From: Microvirga lenta
Lineage (GTDB): Bacteria; Pseudomonadota; Alphaproteobacteria; Rhizobiales; Beijerinckiaceae
NCBI RefSeq assembly: GCF_020532555.1
Contig: NZ_JAJBBR010000009.1
Coordinates: 1-64,000 of the forward strand
DNA length: 64,000 nt
Direction: 5' to 3'
Position numbers and translations under genes: made by a program. Positions within the stretch are counted from its first letter, which is position 1. Each line of letters begins with the position of its first letter. The notes under the pieces were generated by a model. It saw only the letters and a program-made list of their open reading frames with translations, did no database searches and was not told where the DNA came from. Positions 44,919 through 54,107 of this stretch are shown here, piece by piece.

Positions 44919-44960
44919 CGACGGGCGACCCATGACGAACAGATGCAGTCTCCTGCGCGG

Positions 44961-45101
44961 CTACATGAGTGTCGCCGCTATGCCCCAGGCGCAGAGAGCA
45001 AGCCCGCCGATCAGTCCCACCCACCGCAGCACGTGCGCCGCGCTGTCGTTAGCGGGGGTTGTTTCATGAACTTCAAGGAGACGTTCGCTTTCGTCATGCA
45101 C
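44961..45101 (-). CDS. Small single-span membrane protein (46 aa)
   Basis: A 46-codon frame starting at a GTG (45101) with AGGAG six bases upstream. A charged N terminus (MHDESERLLEVHETTPANDS) is followed by one hydrophobic span, VLRWVGLIGGLALCAWGIAA, ending TLM just before the stop, so N-in topology with almost no tail. The good ribosome site and the clean soluble/membrane split support a real gene. Function unknown. Confidence 0.6.
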   Translation of the reverse strand: MHDESERLLEVHETTPANDSAAHVLRWVGLIGGLALCAWGIAATLM

Positions 45102-45207
45102 GTCGCGCTCCTGTCGTTTCGGACATCTGGCGGCAGACGCTTCACCTCATCGCGTATCGCTCCATCTACGACAGAAGGACTTCGCTCAATAAGGTTGGCT
45201 GTCATCC

Positions 45208-45573
45208 TTAGTGGACGGTATCCTCTTCCAACCAGCAGAACCGCTCCTTGAACGCTTCCAGATGACCGAAGCTTAAGGTCGCCTCGGTGGGCAGAGCTCT
45301 TTCCGGTACAACATCGAAGCCTTTGAAGAGAGCGAGATGGTCTTCCGTCGGCAGGCTCAGGTAGACGTCGGAGCGACCGTCATTCGGGCGAGGCGTTGAA
45401 ACCATGAGCATGTCGAAAGGCAAACCTAAGCTGTTCGAGAGCTGATTATACTGTTGCTTCAACTGCGCCCATTCAGAGCTGTTGGCGTTCTTTCTGACCC
45501 AGATCATTGTGGCCTCTAGTCCGTCTGCAATATCTCCTGTCATATTCATACCCATGTCTGATGCCTTGGGCAT
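45208..45573 (-). CDS. Hypothetical protein (121 aa)
   Basis: Soluble protein of mixed structure; central block GLPFDMLMVSTPRPNDGRSD and an aromatic end (FKERFCWLEEDTVH). No family recognised. The ATG at 45573 has no clear ribosome site; in-frame ATGs follow at the seventh, ninth and eleventh codons. It lies 68 bases downstream of the L,D-transpeptidase on the same strand. Confidence 0.6.
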   Translation of the reverse strand: MPKASDMGMNMTGDIADGLEATMIWVRKNANSSEWAQLKQQYNQLSNSLGLPFDMLMVSTPRPNDGRSDVYLSLPTEDHLALFKGFDVVPERALPTEATLSFGHLEAFKERFCWLEEDTVH

Positions 45574-45641
45574 GATTTCATAAGGGGTACTTCACGAGAA
45601 CGAAGCCGCACCGCGAGCCTTCGAGCTTCAGCGTTTCTCCG

Positions 45642-46967
45642 TCAGGAGCGCCTGGGGGCAATCGAGGAGGTTGCCGGCACGTCGAGGGTTTTAGCATCCG
45701 GTTCGAGCTTGAGATCATCAAGCCCATAAACATCTTTCCTGAAATGTACCGTTCCATCCTTGGTGGCATACCCGGTGAGATACACCCAGGTGACCGGGAC
45801 CGGCTTCTCAAGTCTGATGTCTTGTCGAACTGTCGAAGAAATTGCAGTCTCGATTGCGGCTTTCGTCCAACCGCCTGCGGGGCCCGATGTGTCGCGCAGC
45901 AACCACTCCGCAAAGCTGGCGATATCCGCGACACGAACACAGCCCGATGAATGGAAGCGTGAATCCTGCGCAAAGAGCCGCTTCGTAGGCGTGTCGTGCA
46001 TATAGACCGCTTCCTTATTCGGCATGTCGATGCGCATCTGGCCGAGTGAGTTGAGCACACCCGGATCCTGCCGCAGGGTATAGCTGGCCACCTTCTGGGT
46101 CGACCAGTCGAGAGACTGCGGATCGATCTCCTGCCCCTTCGCGTCCAGAATGCGAATCTTCATCTTGTCGAGATAGGAAGGATCCCTGCGCACATGCGGA
46201 ATGATATCCTTCTTGATCAGAGATACTGGAACCGTCCATGTCGGGTTGAGATTGACGGCGGAAATGCGGGTTTCGAGCGTCGGGGAGGGTCTGTCAGCTT
46301 TTCCCACGATTGCGACGTAGCGCCTCGAAACCTGGCCACTCTCGACGGCCTCGACCGTGGCGGAAGGAATATTGACCACGACATAGCGTTCGCCGAATGG
46401 GAAAGTCGTGCCCATCAGTCTCTGGGCCGATGCCGCGAGCTGCCGGTGTCGGGTGAGCGCAGACACGTTCAACGCCTCAAGGGTCTTTTCACGCATAGCG
46501 CCGGACTCGGGTAAGCCATGACGCGCCTGGAACCGCTTGATGGCTGCTGTAAGCTCGGCGTCGACAACATCGCTGCCGATCTTGTCAGATGGCAGGTCTC
46601 CCTCGAGTGAAAGTCGTTTGCGGAGAACGGCGACCAGGGGATTCTTGTCCCCGCTCTTCAGTACCGTGTTGGGGGGCAAGACCGGCCAACCGCCTGCTTC
46701 GGCGATGCGCTTGTATGTCCATGCTGCCCGCATCGTATTGATGAAGGTTGTCGCATCCAGAGTCGGGCGAGGATCCTGTGAAATCGAGACAGGAGCAGGA
46801 ATTGGCCTGCTCCTGTCGGGCGCTTGAACTTCCCGCATCGCTACGGAAGTAGGCAAGACGGATTCCTGCGGTGCAGCGGCTGGCGTGCTCTCACGGGAGA
46901 GGGCAGGTGCTGCCATGAAACAGGTGCAGCATAGAAAGCTTGAAACCAGAACATGATGAAATTTCAT
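45642..46967 (-). CDS. L,D-transpeptidase, YcbB/LdtD type
   Basis: 441-residue periplasmic enzyme that makes 3-3 peptidoglycan cross-links. Signal peptide to about residue 22 (FMAAPALS), a peptidoglycan-binding domain at about 100-170 (LRKRLSLEGDLPSD, AIKRFQARHGLPESG), and a YkuD catalytic domain at about 190-390. Key residues are His324 in VYMHDTP and the Ser-Gly-Cys with Cys343 in FHSSGCVRV. This is the beta-lactam-bypass class of LDT. It is shorter than E. coli YcbB and lacks most of its N-terminal scaffold. Monocistronic or followed by the 121-aa unknown. Confidence 0.92.
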   Translation of the reverse strand: MKFHHVLVSSFLCCTCFMAAPALSRESTPAAAPQESVLPTSVAMREVQAPDRSRPIPAPVSISQDPRPTLDATTFINTMRAAWTYKRIAEAGGWPVLPPNTVLKSGDKNPLVAVLRKRLSLEGDLPSDKIGSDVVDAELTAAIKRFQARHGLPESGAMREKTLEALNVSALTRHRQLAASAQRLMGTTFPFGERYVVVNIPSATVEAVESGQVSRRYVAIVGKADRPSPTLETRISAVNLNPTWTVPVSLIKKDIIPHVRRDPSYLDKMKIRILDAKGQEIDPQSLDWSTQKVASYTLRQDPGVLNSLGQMRIDMPNKEAVYMHDTPTKRLFAQDSRFHSSGCVRVADIASFAEWLLRDTSGPAGGWTKAAIETAISSTVRQDIRLEKPVPVTWVYLTGYATKDGTVHFRKDVYGLDDLKLEPDAKTLDVPATSSIAPRRS

Positions 46968-47049
46968 TATAATGACCCTGCGTCACCGTCCGACTATGGC
47001 TGACGAGGGTTTATAAAACGCTGCGATATTCCGTGAGGTGCTCCAAGGA

Positions 47050-47964
47050 TTAAAGAACTTCCTCTATCCTCCGCCTGATGTCGGTGAGAGACGCCATGCA
47101 GTACTCTCCGAACCGCCTCGCCAAATCGGGATACTGCCTGTTCGCCGGTCTGTATATTCCAATTACATATGGAATGGACACCGACAGGCGGCGCAGTTCT
47201 ATATCTTTATCCAGGGAATAAAGTGCGCTGATTGGATTGATGATGGAAACCCCAAGGCCTTGGGAGACGAGGGAGCAGATAGAGGTGGCTGTGGTCGCTT
47301 CGACACGCAGGCGCCGAGTGACAGCATGCTGCTGGAAAATGTCATCGACCGTTCTCCGGTAAGCGTCGTCTGCAGAAAAATAGATGAAATCTTCGCCTTC
47401 GAAGTCGCACGGCTCAAGAACGGCTTTCCTGGTCAAAGGATGACCTTTCGGTAGAATGCAGAGCTCCTCGCCAACGTCGATAATGGTGGATTCTATTCCT
47501 TCCAAAGCTGGGGCAGCCTCAAGGATACCGATGTCGTAGTGGCCAGTGGAAAGGCCGGTTGCGATTGCCCCCTGCTCAACGGAGTGGATGCTGAGACGAA
47601 GGGCATCGTGACTGCCGAGAAAGCTGCGGCACACGGGAGGAAGCAATGTGGAGCCGTAAGCCGGTAGACAGGCGATTTTGATGTGCGCGGAGGCATTCGC
47701 ACGGATGGCATCGGCGGTGCGAGTTATTTCCTCGAGCCCTACGAAAGAGCGTCTTACCTCGGCGTGCAATGAGAGCGCGGCCTCGGTTGGAAGAAGGCGT
47801 CTGCCTTTGCGGGTGAAGAGTGGGAAGCCGACGAGTCTCTCAAGCTCCTTCAGCTCCCGGCTCACGGTAGGCTGAGACGTACGCAGGAGATTGGCCGCCT
47901 GAGTGGCGCCACCCGCCGACATAACGGCATGAAAAACCTCTACGTGACGGAGAGATAATGTCAC
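47050..47964 (-). CDS. LysR-family transcriptional regulator
   Basis: 304 residues: winged helix at 1-60 (LRHVEVFHAVMSAGGATQAA, QPTVSRELKELERLVG) and a periplasmic-binding-protein-like effector domain at about 90-295. GTG start at 47964 with GAGGGAA upstream; the longer ATG frame from 47985 is less likely. It is transcribed divergently from the M81 peptidase gene (48148), the classical layout for a LysR regulator and its target, so it probably controls the operon 48148-58494. Confidence 0.93.
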   Translation of the reverse strand: MTLSLRHVEVFHAVMSAGGATQAANLLRTSQPTVSRELKELERLVGFPLFTRKGRRLLPTEAALSLHAEVRRSFVGLEEITRTADAIRANASAHIKIACLPAYGSTLLPPVCRSFLGSHDALRLSIHSVEQGAIATGLSTGHYDIGILEAAPALEGIESTIIDVGEELCILPKGHPLTRKAVLEPCDFEGEDFIYFSADDAYRRTVDDIFQQHAVTRRLRVEATTATSICSLVSQGLGVSIINPISALYSLDKDIELRRLSVSIPYVIGIYRPANRQYPDLARRFGEYCMASLTDIRRRIEEVL

Positions 47965-47974
47965 AGTTCCCTCT

Positions 47975-47993
47975 ATCCATATCAAAAATGGAT
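47975..47993. promoter_or_regulatory. Candidate LysR-binding palindrome
   Basis: ATCCAT-N7-ATGGAT, a 19-base dyad 10 bases upstream of the LysR start and in the intergenic region facing the M81 gene. A wider dyad, ATATCA at 47979 with TGATAT at 48009, overlaps it. Position and symmetry fit a LysR box, but no binding data exist. Confidence 0.4.
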
Positions 47994-48147
47994 CGATTGA
48001 GTGAAAGATGATATTTGGAGAATTCTTTCTCGTTTGTCACCATCCGCGAAAATGAGTTCCGAAGAAACTCGGGTTGACGCAACAAAGTGTCGCTTGGGTT
48101 CAGGGCGCCGCACTTTTCGTGTGGCTGATATAAGGGGATGGGCGGAG

Positions 48148-49620
48148 ATGGGACGGCGCGTTCTGGTTGCAGAATTCATGCATGAGACGAACACGTTCAG
48201 TGTTCAGCTGACGGACGAGAAAGCTTTCAAGAACTCCAGCTACTATCTTGGCGACGAAATCCCGCCGGCATTTCGTGGGACGCGGACATCCATCGGTGCG
48301 GCCCTTGAAGCGGCGGAGAAGTTCGGGTGGGACGTCGTTCACCCAGTCGCTGCTTCGGCCAATCCATCTGGCAGGGTGACCGACGAGTGTTTCGAAGCCC
48401 TGACGAAGCGAATCTTGGATGCTTGCGATGGCATGGACGGAATTCTGCTTCACCTTCATGGCTCGATGTCCACTCAAAGCCACGATGATGGCGAGGGTGA
48501 GTTGCTCGCCCGCATCCGGTCGCGTGTCGGGCCTGACGTGCCCGTTATCGCCGTGCTCGACCTCCATGCGACCGTGACGCAGCGAATGGCCGACAATGCA
48601 AACTCGCTGATTTCATACCGGACCTATCCCCACATCGATCAGTACGAACGAACTTGGCAGGCTGCGGAGCTTCTGGAGAAGGCCATGGCAGGTGTAGTAA
48701 CGCCTCGAGTAGCTCTTGCCCGCCGCCCCATCCTGTATGCCCTGGATGGAGGGCGCACCACGTCCCCTCCCATGATGGAACTGCTCCGAAGAGGTGACCA
48801 GATAGAGGTGTCAGGAAAGGCTCTTGTCGTCAGCGTCCAAGCCGGATTCTCCTCTGCCGACGTTCACGACATCGGACCGTCCATTGCCGTCACTGGCAAT
48901 GATCGAGCCTCGGCCCAGATAATCGCCGAGGAGCTCATGAACTATGCCTGGGAGCAGAGAACATTCTCGTCGATCCATTTCACGCCACTCGCTGAGGCCA
49001 TCGCCAAGGCGAAAGCCGAAGAGGCTGGAGCCGTAAAGCCTCTGATCATTGCAGATTACTCCGACAATCCCGGCTCCGGCGCTTATGGGGATGCCACCGC
49101 TCTTCTCAAGGCCGTGCTCGAGGCGGATCTCCAGAATGTCGGCTTCCATGCCATCTGCGATCCCGAGGCGGTGCAGCAGGCGCAGGCGGCTGGGGTTGGC
49201 AATCGGGTGAGGCTCGAACTGGGAGGAAAGACCGATCCGACGATGGGAGGAGGTCCTCTCAAGATCACCGGCCATGTCGCTGCAATCACCGATGGATCCT
49301 TCATCGCCTACGGCCCGATGGGGGGCGGTGCCCGTCGCAATTATGGTCTGAGCCTTTTGCTCCGGGTCGGTGGAGTGGAAATCATCGTGATCAGTCATAA
49401 CGGTCAAGCCACTGACCTTGGGCAGTTCACGTCCCTCGGAGTCGATCCAACTCGAAAATCGACTCTCATCGTGAAGTCGATGCAGCACTTCCGTGCAGCC
49501 TTCGAGCCGATTGCGCGAGAGGTCCTTGAAGTCGATACCGGTGCGTTGTCGACGCGCAATTTCAAGGAGCGCCCCTACAAGAACATCAGACGTCCGATTT
49601 GGCCTCTGGACGCCATTTGA
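48148..49620 (+). CDS. M81 family metallopeptidase (MlrC-like)
   Basis: 490-residue zinc hydrolase of the family whose type member, MlrC, finishes microcystin breakdown by cleaving linear peptides. Family blocks: VLVAEFMHETNTFS (5-18), LHLHGSM (101-107), LDLHATVT (137-144), SYRTYPHIDQYE (156-167), with His140 and His162 likely zinc ligands, and ADYSDNPGSGAYGDATALL. No signal peptide, so it acts in the cytosol. ATG at 48148 with GGGCGGAG upstream. First gene of the LysR-linked operon, which imports peptides or amides. Confidence 0.88.
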   Translation: MGRRVLVAEFMHETNTFSVQLTDEKAFKNSSYYLGDEIPPAFRGTRTSIGAALEAAEKFGWDVVHPVAASANPSGRVTDECFEALTKRILDACDGMDGILLHLHGSMSTQSHDDGEGELLARIRSRVGPDVPVIAVLDLHATVTQRMADNANSLISYRTYPHIDQYERTWQAAELLEKAMAGVVTPRVALARRPILYALDGGRTTSPPMMELLRRGDQIEVSGKALVVSVQAGFSSADVHDIGPSIAVTGNDRASAQIIAEELMNYAWEQRTFSSIHFTPLAEAIAKAKAEEAGAVKPLIIADYSDNPGSGAYGDATALLKAVLEADLQNVGFHAICDPEAVQQAQAAGVGNRVRLELGGKTDPTMGGGPLKITGHVAAITDGSFIAYGPMGGGARRNYGLSLLLRVGGVEIIVISHNGQATDLGQFTSLGVDPTRKSTLIVKSMQHFRAAFEPIAREVLEVDTGALSTRNFKERPYKNIRRPIWPLDAI

Positions 49621-49690
49621 GGACATCTTGCCGTGGACCGCCGGAAGGAAGCATCATTCCCCGGCCGACGTCAGTAACCAGGAAGCTTGC

Positions 49691-51373
49691 ATGAATATCG
49701 CTGTTAGCCAGTCCCTCGCATCCGATCGGTCGGGAGAAGCAACTGCTCGCCCAATCGCGGACATCATACTCAGAAACGGTCCGATCTGGTGCGGCCGAAA
49801 TGAGGGTGTCGTGGAGGCGGTCGCAATCTGGCAGGACCGGATTCTGGCGTCCGGGCGCGATGCTGACATCGCCAGTCTAGCCGGCCCGGCAACGCGTATA
49901 ATCGACCTGAAAGGTCGTCTCGCCACACCCGGACTAAACGACTCGCATCTCCACCTGATCTCCCTCGGAATGATGATGGACTGGGTGGATGCAAAGCCAA
50001 CAACCGCACCGACGCTTGAATCGCTTCTTTCCGCGATCAAGGAGCGGGCTTCGAAGACACGTCCCGGCGAATGGATCCTCGCCCGCGGCTACGATCAGAC
50101 GAAGCTTGATGTAGAGCGCCATCCCCATCGGAGCGAACTCGATCAGGCGGCTCCAGACCATCCTATGATGCTGGTACGCACCTGCGGACATATCTCGATC
50201 TGCAATTCCAAGGCCCTGGAATTGGCAGGAATCGATGAGAGTTCGCCGACGCCTCCGGGAGGTCTGATCGAGCAGCAGAATGGCCGCCTCACAGGTCTGC
50301 TGGCGGAGAACGCCCGTGCGCCTGTTTGGGCAGTCATTCCTCCGCCAACGCAGGACGAACTCGTCGCCGCCATCGAGCGAGGTGGCCGTCACCTCTTGTC
50401 GTACGGCATCACCAGCTGCATGGATGCGGCTGTCGGACAACGGGGCGGTTTCGGCGAGATTGCGGCTTACCACAGAGCAAAACGCGAAGGCCGGCTTCCC
50501 GTCCGTACCTGGCTGGCGCTGCTGGGCGATCCTGACAAGACGATCGTTCCGCAATGCTATGAAGCTGGACTGATCTCGGGTACGGGAGATGACATGCTGA
50601 TGGTCGGAGCCATCAAGTTCTTCCTCGATGGTTCCGCCGGCGGCCGCACTGCTTGGATGTCGAAGCCCTACCTGGGCGAGGATGCCACGACCGGTGTTCA
50701 GATGATGTCCGACGACGAACTGAATGAACTTGTCATGGACGCTCACGCCAAGGGGTATCAACTAGCCTGTCATGCTATTGGAGATGCGGCGATCGAGCAG
50801 TTGATCACCGCCTATGAGCGAGCTCTTGCCGCGTTTCCCGACCCGAACAGGCGTCACCGGATTGAGCACTCCGGATTCTCCACGCCGGAGCAGCACGACC
50901 GGATGGTGAAAGCTGGTATCTATCCATGCCCGCAACAGGTATTCGTCTATGACTTCGGAGACGCCTATGTTTCCGTGCTCGGCGAAGAGCGGGGATTGAA
51001 GAGCTATCCGTTCAAGACGTGGATCAATCTCGGCCTGAAGCCTGCGACCGGCAGCGATGCGCCGGTCTGCGAACCTGATCCGTTCCCGAATTTCTATGCA
51101 ATGCTGACACGCAAGACATGGAAGGGAACAGTGATGGATGCGAGCGAGTGCATCTCGATAGAGGAGGCGCTTCAGGCTTACACCGAGTATGGCGCATTCT
51201 CGCAGAAGATGGAGAACGTGAAAGGGCGCCTGGTGCCGGGTCAGTTGGCGGACATCGCAGTCTTCTCGCGAAATCTTCTGACCGCCTCGCCAGAGGATAT
51301 TCTTGACAACACCCAATGCGATCTTACGATCCGAGGAGGTTCGATCGTTCATGATCGTCTAGGCGTCTCTTAG
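49691..51373 (+). CDS. YtcJ-like metal-dependent amidohydrolase
   Basis: 560-residue member of the amidohydrolase superfamily (YtcJ/N-substituted formamide deformylase group). Metal ligands: Asp84-x-His86-x-His88 in GLNDSHLHL, Lys in GAIKFFLDGSAGGR, His in LACHAIGD, His in RHRIEHSGF, Asp in ATGSDAPV. It would cleave an N-acyl, formyl or cyclic amide bond. ATG at 49691 after AGGAAG. It follows the M81 gene by 70 bases and precedes the ABC transporter by 114, consistent with one operon. Confidence 0.9.
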   Translation: MNIAVSQSLASDRSGEATARPIADIILRNGPIWCGRNEGVVEAVAIWQDRILASGRDADIASLAGPATRIIDLKGRLATPGLNDSHLHLISLGMMMDWVDAKPTTAPTLESLLSAIKERASKTRPGEWILARGYDQTKLDVERHPHRSELDQAAPDHPMMLVRTCGHISICNSKALELAGIDESSPTPPGGLIEQQNGRLTGLLAENARAPVWAVIPPPTQDELVAAIERGGRHLLSYGITSCMDAAVGQRGGFGEIAAYHRAKREGRLPVRTWLALLGDPDKTIVPQCYEAGLISGTGDDMLMVGAIKFFLDGSAGGRTAWMSKPYLGEDATTGVQMMSDDELNELVMDAHAKGYQLACHAIGDAAIEQLITAYERALAAFPDPNRRHRIEHSGFSTPEQHDRMVKAGIYPCPQQVFVYDFGDAYVSVLGEERGLKSYPFKTWINLGLKPATGSDAPVCEPDPFPNFYAMLTRKTWKGTVMDASECISIEEALQAYTEYGAFSQKMENVKGRLVPGQLADIAVFSRNLLTASPEDILDNTQCDLTIRGGSIVHDRLGVS

Positions 51374-51487
51374 AACATAAAGGGGAACGCGCCTGGACGT
51401 CGAACTGCATCGACGGGTGTATGAACTATTTGCGGGCCGGCATATCGCCGGCGCGTCCGCAGATGTCACAGCTTTGGAGGATCAGCC

Positions 51488-53077
51488 GTGCTCAAGAAAT
51501 TCGTCATCACCACAGCGCTTGCTCTTACCATGAGTGCCGGCGCCTATGCCGAAACACCGCGTCAGGGCGGTACGATCCGCTTCACGGCGCCGTATGGATC
51601 GAGCTTCGCGAACCTCGACATCCACACGTCCAATCGGGCTCAGGACGAGATCTGGGCGAAGGCCATCCATCGGGCGCTCTACAACTGGGACGCAAACGCC
51701 AATAAGCCGGTTCTCGAACTGGCGAAGGAGGTCACGGTTTCAGGCGACGGTCTCGTGCATACCTTCAAGCTGCGAGACGACGCATTCTTTCATCACGGGC
51801 GTAAAATGACCGCCGACGATGTCATCTGGACCTTCACCAGATTGATGGATGGCGCAAAGGCCTATCCCGGCGCGCGCTACGTGCGCATCATCAAGGGTGC
51901 CATCGACGTCGAGAAGGGGCAGGCGAAGGAAATCTCCGGTCTCAAGAAAATCGACGACTTCACCATCGAAATGACCCTGACCGAAAAGGTTGATCCTGGC
52001 TTCAATTTCTACCAGGCCATGACCTCCATCTATCCTGCGGACGAGGCAGGCAAGGACAGTTTCAACTCCAAGCCTATCGGGTTGGGGCCCTACAAGTTCG
52101 TCGAGTACGTCCCCGGATCGCGCTTGGTCGCGGAGCGCTGGGAGAAGTTCTATAAGCCCGGCAAGCCTCATGCCGACAGGGTGACGATCTCGATCATGGG
52201 CGAAGCTTCGGCACGTGACGTCGCATTCCGGAACAAGGAGATCGACGCGTCGATCCTCGGGCCAACCCAGTATGTCGCCTACAAGGCGGATCCGGAGCTC
52301 TCGAAGGGCATTCTCGAGGTTCCCGAGGTCTATACCCGCATCATGGGAATGAACCCGAACTTCAAGCCATTCTCCGATAAGCGTGTCCGTCAGGCCATCA
52401 ATCACGCCATTGATGCGGACCTCATCATCAAGCGGCTCGTGAAGGACAAGGCCTACCGCGCGACGAGCTGGCTTCCGATCTCATCGCCGGCATACGACAA
52501 GGATATGAAGCCTTACGCCTACGACCCTGAGAAGGCGAAGAAGCTGCTCGCGGAGGCGGGGTATCCGGAAGGCTTCGAGTTCGAATGGACGGCAACATCG
52601 AATGAGAGCTGGGGAATTCCGATCGTCGAAGCCGTCATTCCCATGCTCGAAAAGGTGGGAGTCAAGGTCAGGATCAAGCCGGTCGAGGGCACTGTGCTGT
52701 CGGAGGTGGCACGTAGCGGCGATTACCAGGCCTTCATCTGGTCTAACACCTCGGGTCCGGACCCGCTGACCTCGCTCAAGTGCTTCCACTCGGCGACGCC
52801 GCAAACGGCCTGCAACTACACCCAGTTCAAGAATGCCGAGTTCGACAGGCTTCTCGATGAAGCAGCCGCGACGGACGATGCCGCAAAGCGGATTGACAAC
52901 TTGAAAAAGGCCAATGCGATCCTCCGTGAAGAAGCGCCTATGTGGTGGTTCAACTACAACAAGGCTGTCATGGCGTATCAGCCTTGGATCAAGGGATTGC
53001 AGCCGAACGCAACCGAACTGGCGATCCAGAACTACGAGGACATCTGGGTCGAGGCGTCCTCGCCAGCCGCAAAGTAA
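51488..53077 (+). CDS. ABC transporter substrate-binding protein, dipeptide/oligopeptide type
   Basis: 529-residue periplasmic receptor of the SBP_bac_5 family. Signal peptide MLKKFVITTALALTMSAGAY, mature from about AETPRQGG. Blocks AIHRALYNWDAN, HTFKLRDDAFFHHGRKMTAD, GLGPYKFVEYVPGS, FSDKRVRQAINHAIDADLII and AYDPEKAKKLLAEAGYPEGF are typical of DppA-like receptors. GTG start with GGAGG upstream. It delivers ligand to the two permeases encoded next; the hydrolases before it suggest a peptide- or amide-type ligand. Confidence 0.93.
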   Translation: MLKKFVITTALALTMSAGAYAETPRQGGTIRFTAPYGSSFANLDIHTSNRAQDEIWAKAIHRALYNWDANANKPVLELAKEVTVSGDGLVHTFKLRDDAFFHHGRKMTADDVIWTFTRLMDGAKAYPGARYVRIIKGAIDVEKGQAKEISGLKKIDDFTIEMTLTEKVDPGFNFYQAMTSIYPADEAGKDSFNSKPIGLGPYKFVEYVPGSRLVAERWEKFYKPGKPHADRVTISIMGEASARDVAFRNKEIDASILGPTQYVAYKADPELSKGILEVPEVYTRIMGMNPNFKPFSDKRVRQAINHAIDADLIIKRLVKDKAYRATSWLPISSPAYDKDMKPYAYDPEKAKKLLAEAGYPEGFEFEWTATSNESWGIPIVEAVIPMLEKVGVKVRIKPVEGTVLSEVARSGDYQAFIWSNTSGPDPLTSLKCFHSATPQTACNYTQFKNAEFDRLLDEAAATDDAAKRIDNLKKANAILREEAPMWWFNYNKAVMAYQPWIKGLQPNATELAIQNYEDIWVEASSPAAK

Positions 53078-53115
53078 GCGGCAGGTTTCGCAAGCACTCA
53101 CAGTAAACTGCAGAT

Positions 53116-53150
53116 CCTGACGCTCTGGGACCAAACACCAGAGCGTCAGG
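53116..53150 (+). promoter_or_regulatory. Intra-operon hairpin between receptor and permease genes
   Basis: 13-bp perfect stem (CCTGACGCTCTGG at 53116-53128 with 53138-53150) and a 9-base loop, no T-tract. It ends just before the GGAG that serves the first permease (53163). It could both stabilise the receptor mRNA and lower downstream expression. Confidence 0.6.
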
Positions 53151-53162
53151 CCGGAGCGTTGT

Positions 53163-54098
53163 ATGCTGTCTTTCATCGTGCGGCGATTGCTGCAGACATT
53201 GCCTATCATTCTGGCTGTTGCAGCTCTGATCTTCGTGATGTTCAGTGTCATTCCGGGCACTTTCGCATCGAGCATGAGCGACGACGGACGGAGTGTCCTG
53301 GACGCCGAAGTCATGACGCGGATGAACAAGGAGTTCGGTCTCGACGATCCGGTTTACGTCCGCTTCGGCAAATACATCGCCCAGTTGGCGACGTTCGATC
53401 TAGGAACCTCTTTCAGGACGCGCCAGCCGGTCGCGGATGTCATTGCCGAGCGCCTTTGGCCTACCGCTCAGCTCGCGATTGCATCCATGTTGTTCGCGAT
53501 AGCCGTCGGAGTGCCGTTGGGGTTCATCGCAGCCCTGCGGCCCGGCGGATGGATCGATACACTTTCCATGATCGGTGCCGTGTCGGGATTGTCACTTCCG
53601 AAGTTCTGGCTTGGCCTGATGCTGATGTATCTCTTCGCGCTCGTGCTCGGTTGGCTGCCGAGCTTCGGCTATGGAGACGGCAGCATCCGCTATCTGATCT
53701 TGCCTGCCGTCGCCCTTGGTGTCGCGCCATTGGCGCTTCTGGCGCGTACAACACGGGCTGCGGTGCTTGAAATCATGAACGCTGATTTCGTCCGCACGGC
53801 TCGCGCCAAAGGAATGAGCGAGAGCAAGGTCGTGCGATGGCATCTTACCCGGAACACCCTTGTGATCGTACTGACGACGATCGGTCTTCAGTTCGGTACC
53901 GTTATCGGTCAGGCTGTGGTCGTCGAGAAGCTGTTCTCCTGGCCTGGGCTCGGTTCGTTGCTGGTCGACAGCGTCACTCTGCGGGACATCCCTGTCGTTC
54001 AGGGTTCGATTCTCGTGATCGTCCTGCTGTTCCTTCTCATCAACATGCTCGTCGATGTGCTTTGTGCCGTCATCGATCCGCGCATCAAGTATACCTGA
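53163..54098 (+). CDS. ABC transporter permease, DppB-like
   Basis: 311-residue inner-membrane subunit with six spans. MLSFIVRRLLQTLPIILAVA is the classic N terminus of the DppB/OppB group, and the EAA loop (ARAKGMSESKVVRWHLTRNT) contacts the ATPases. GGAG precedes the ATG. Pairs with the DppC-like subunit encoded nine bases downstream. Confidence 0.95.
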   Translation: MLSFIVRRLLQTLPIILAVAALIFVMFSVIPGTFASSMSDDGRSVLDAEVMTRMNKEFGLDDPVYVRFGKYIAQLATFDLGTSFRTRQPVADVIAERLWPTAQLAIASMLFAIAVGVPLGFIAALRPGGWIDTLSMIGAVSGLSLPKFWLGLMLMYLFALVLGWLPSFGYGDGSIRYLILPAVALGVAPLALLARTTRAAVLEIMNADFVRTARAKGMSESKVVRWHLTRNTLVIVLTTIGLQFGTVIGQAVVVEKLFSWPGLGSLLVDSVTLRDIPVVQGSILVIVLLFLLINMLVDVLCAVIDPRIKYT

Positions 54099-54107
54099 GG
54101 CTATGAC

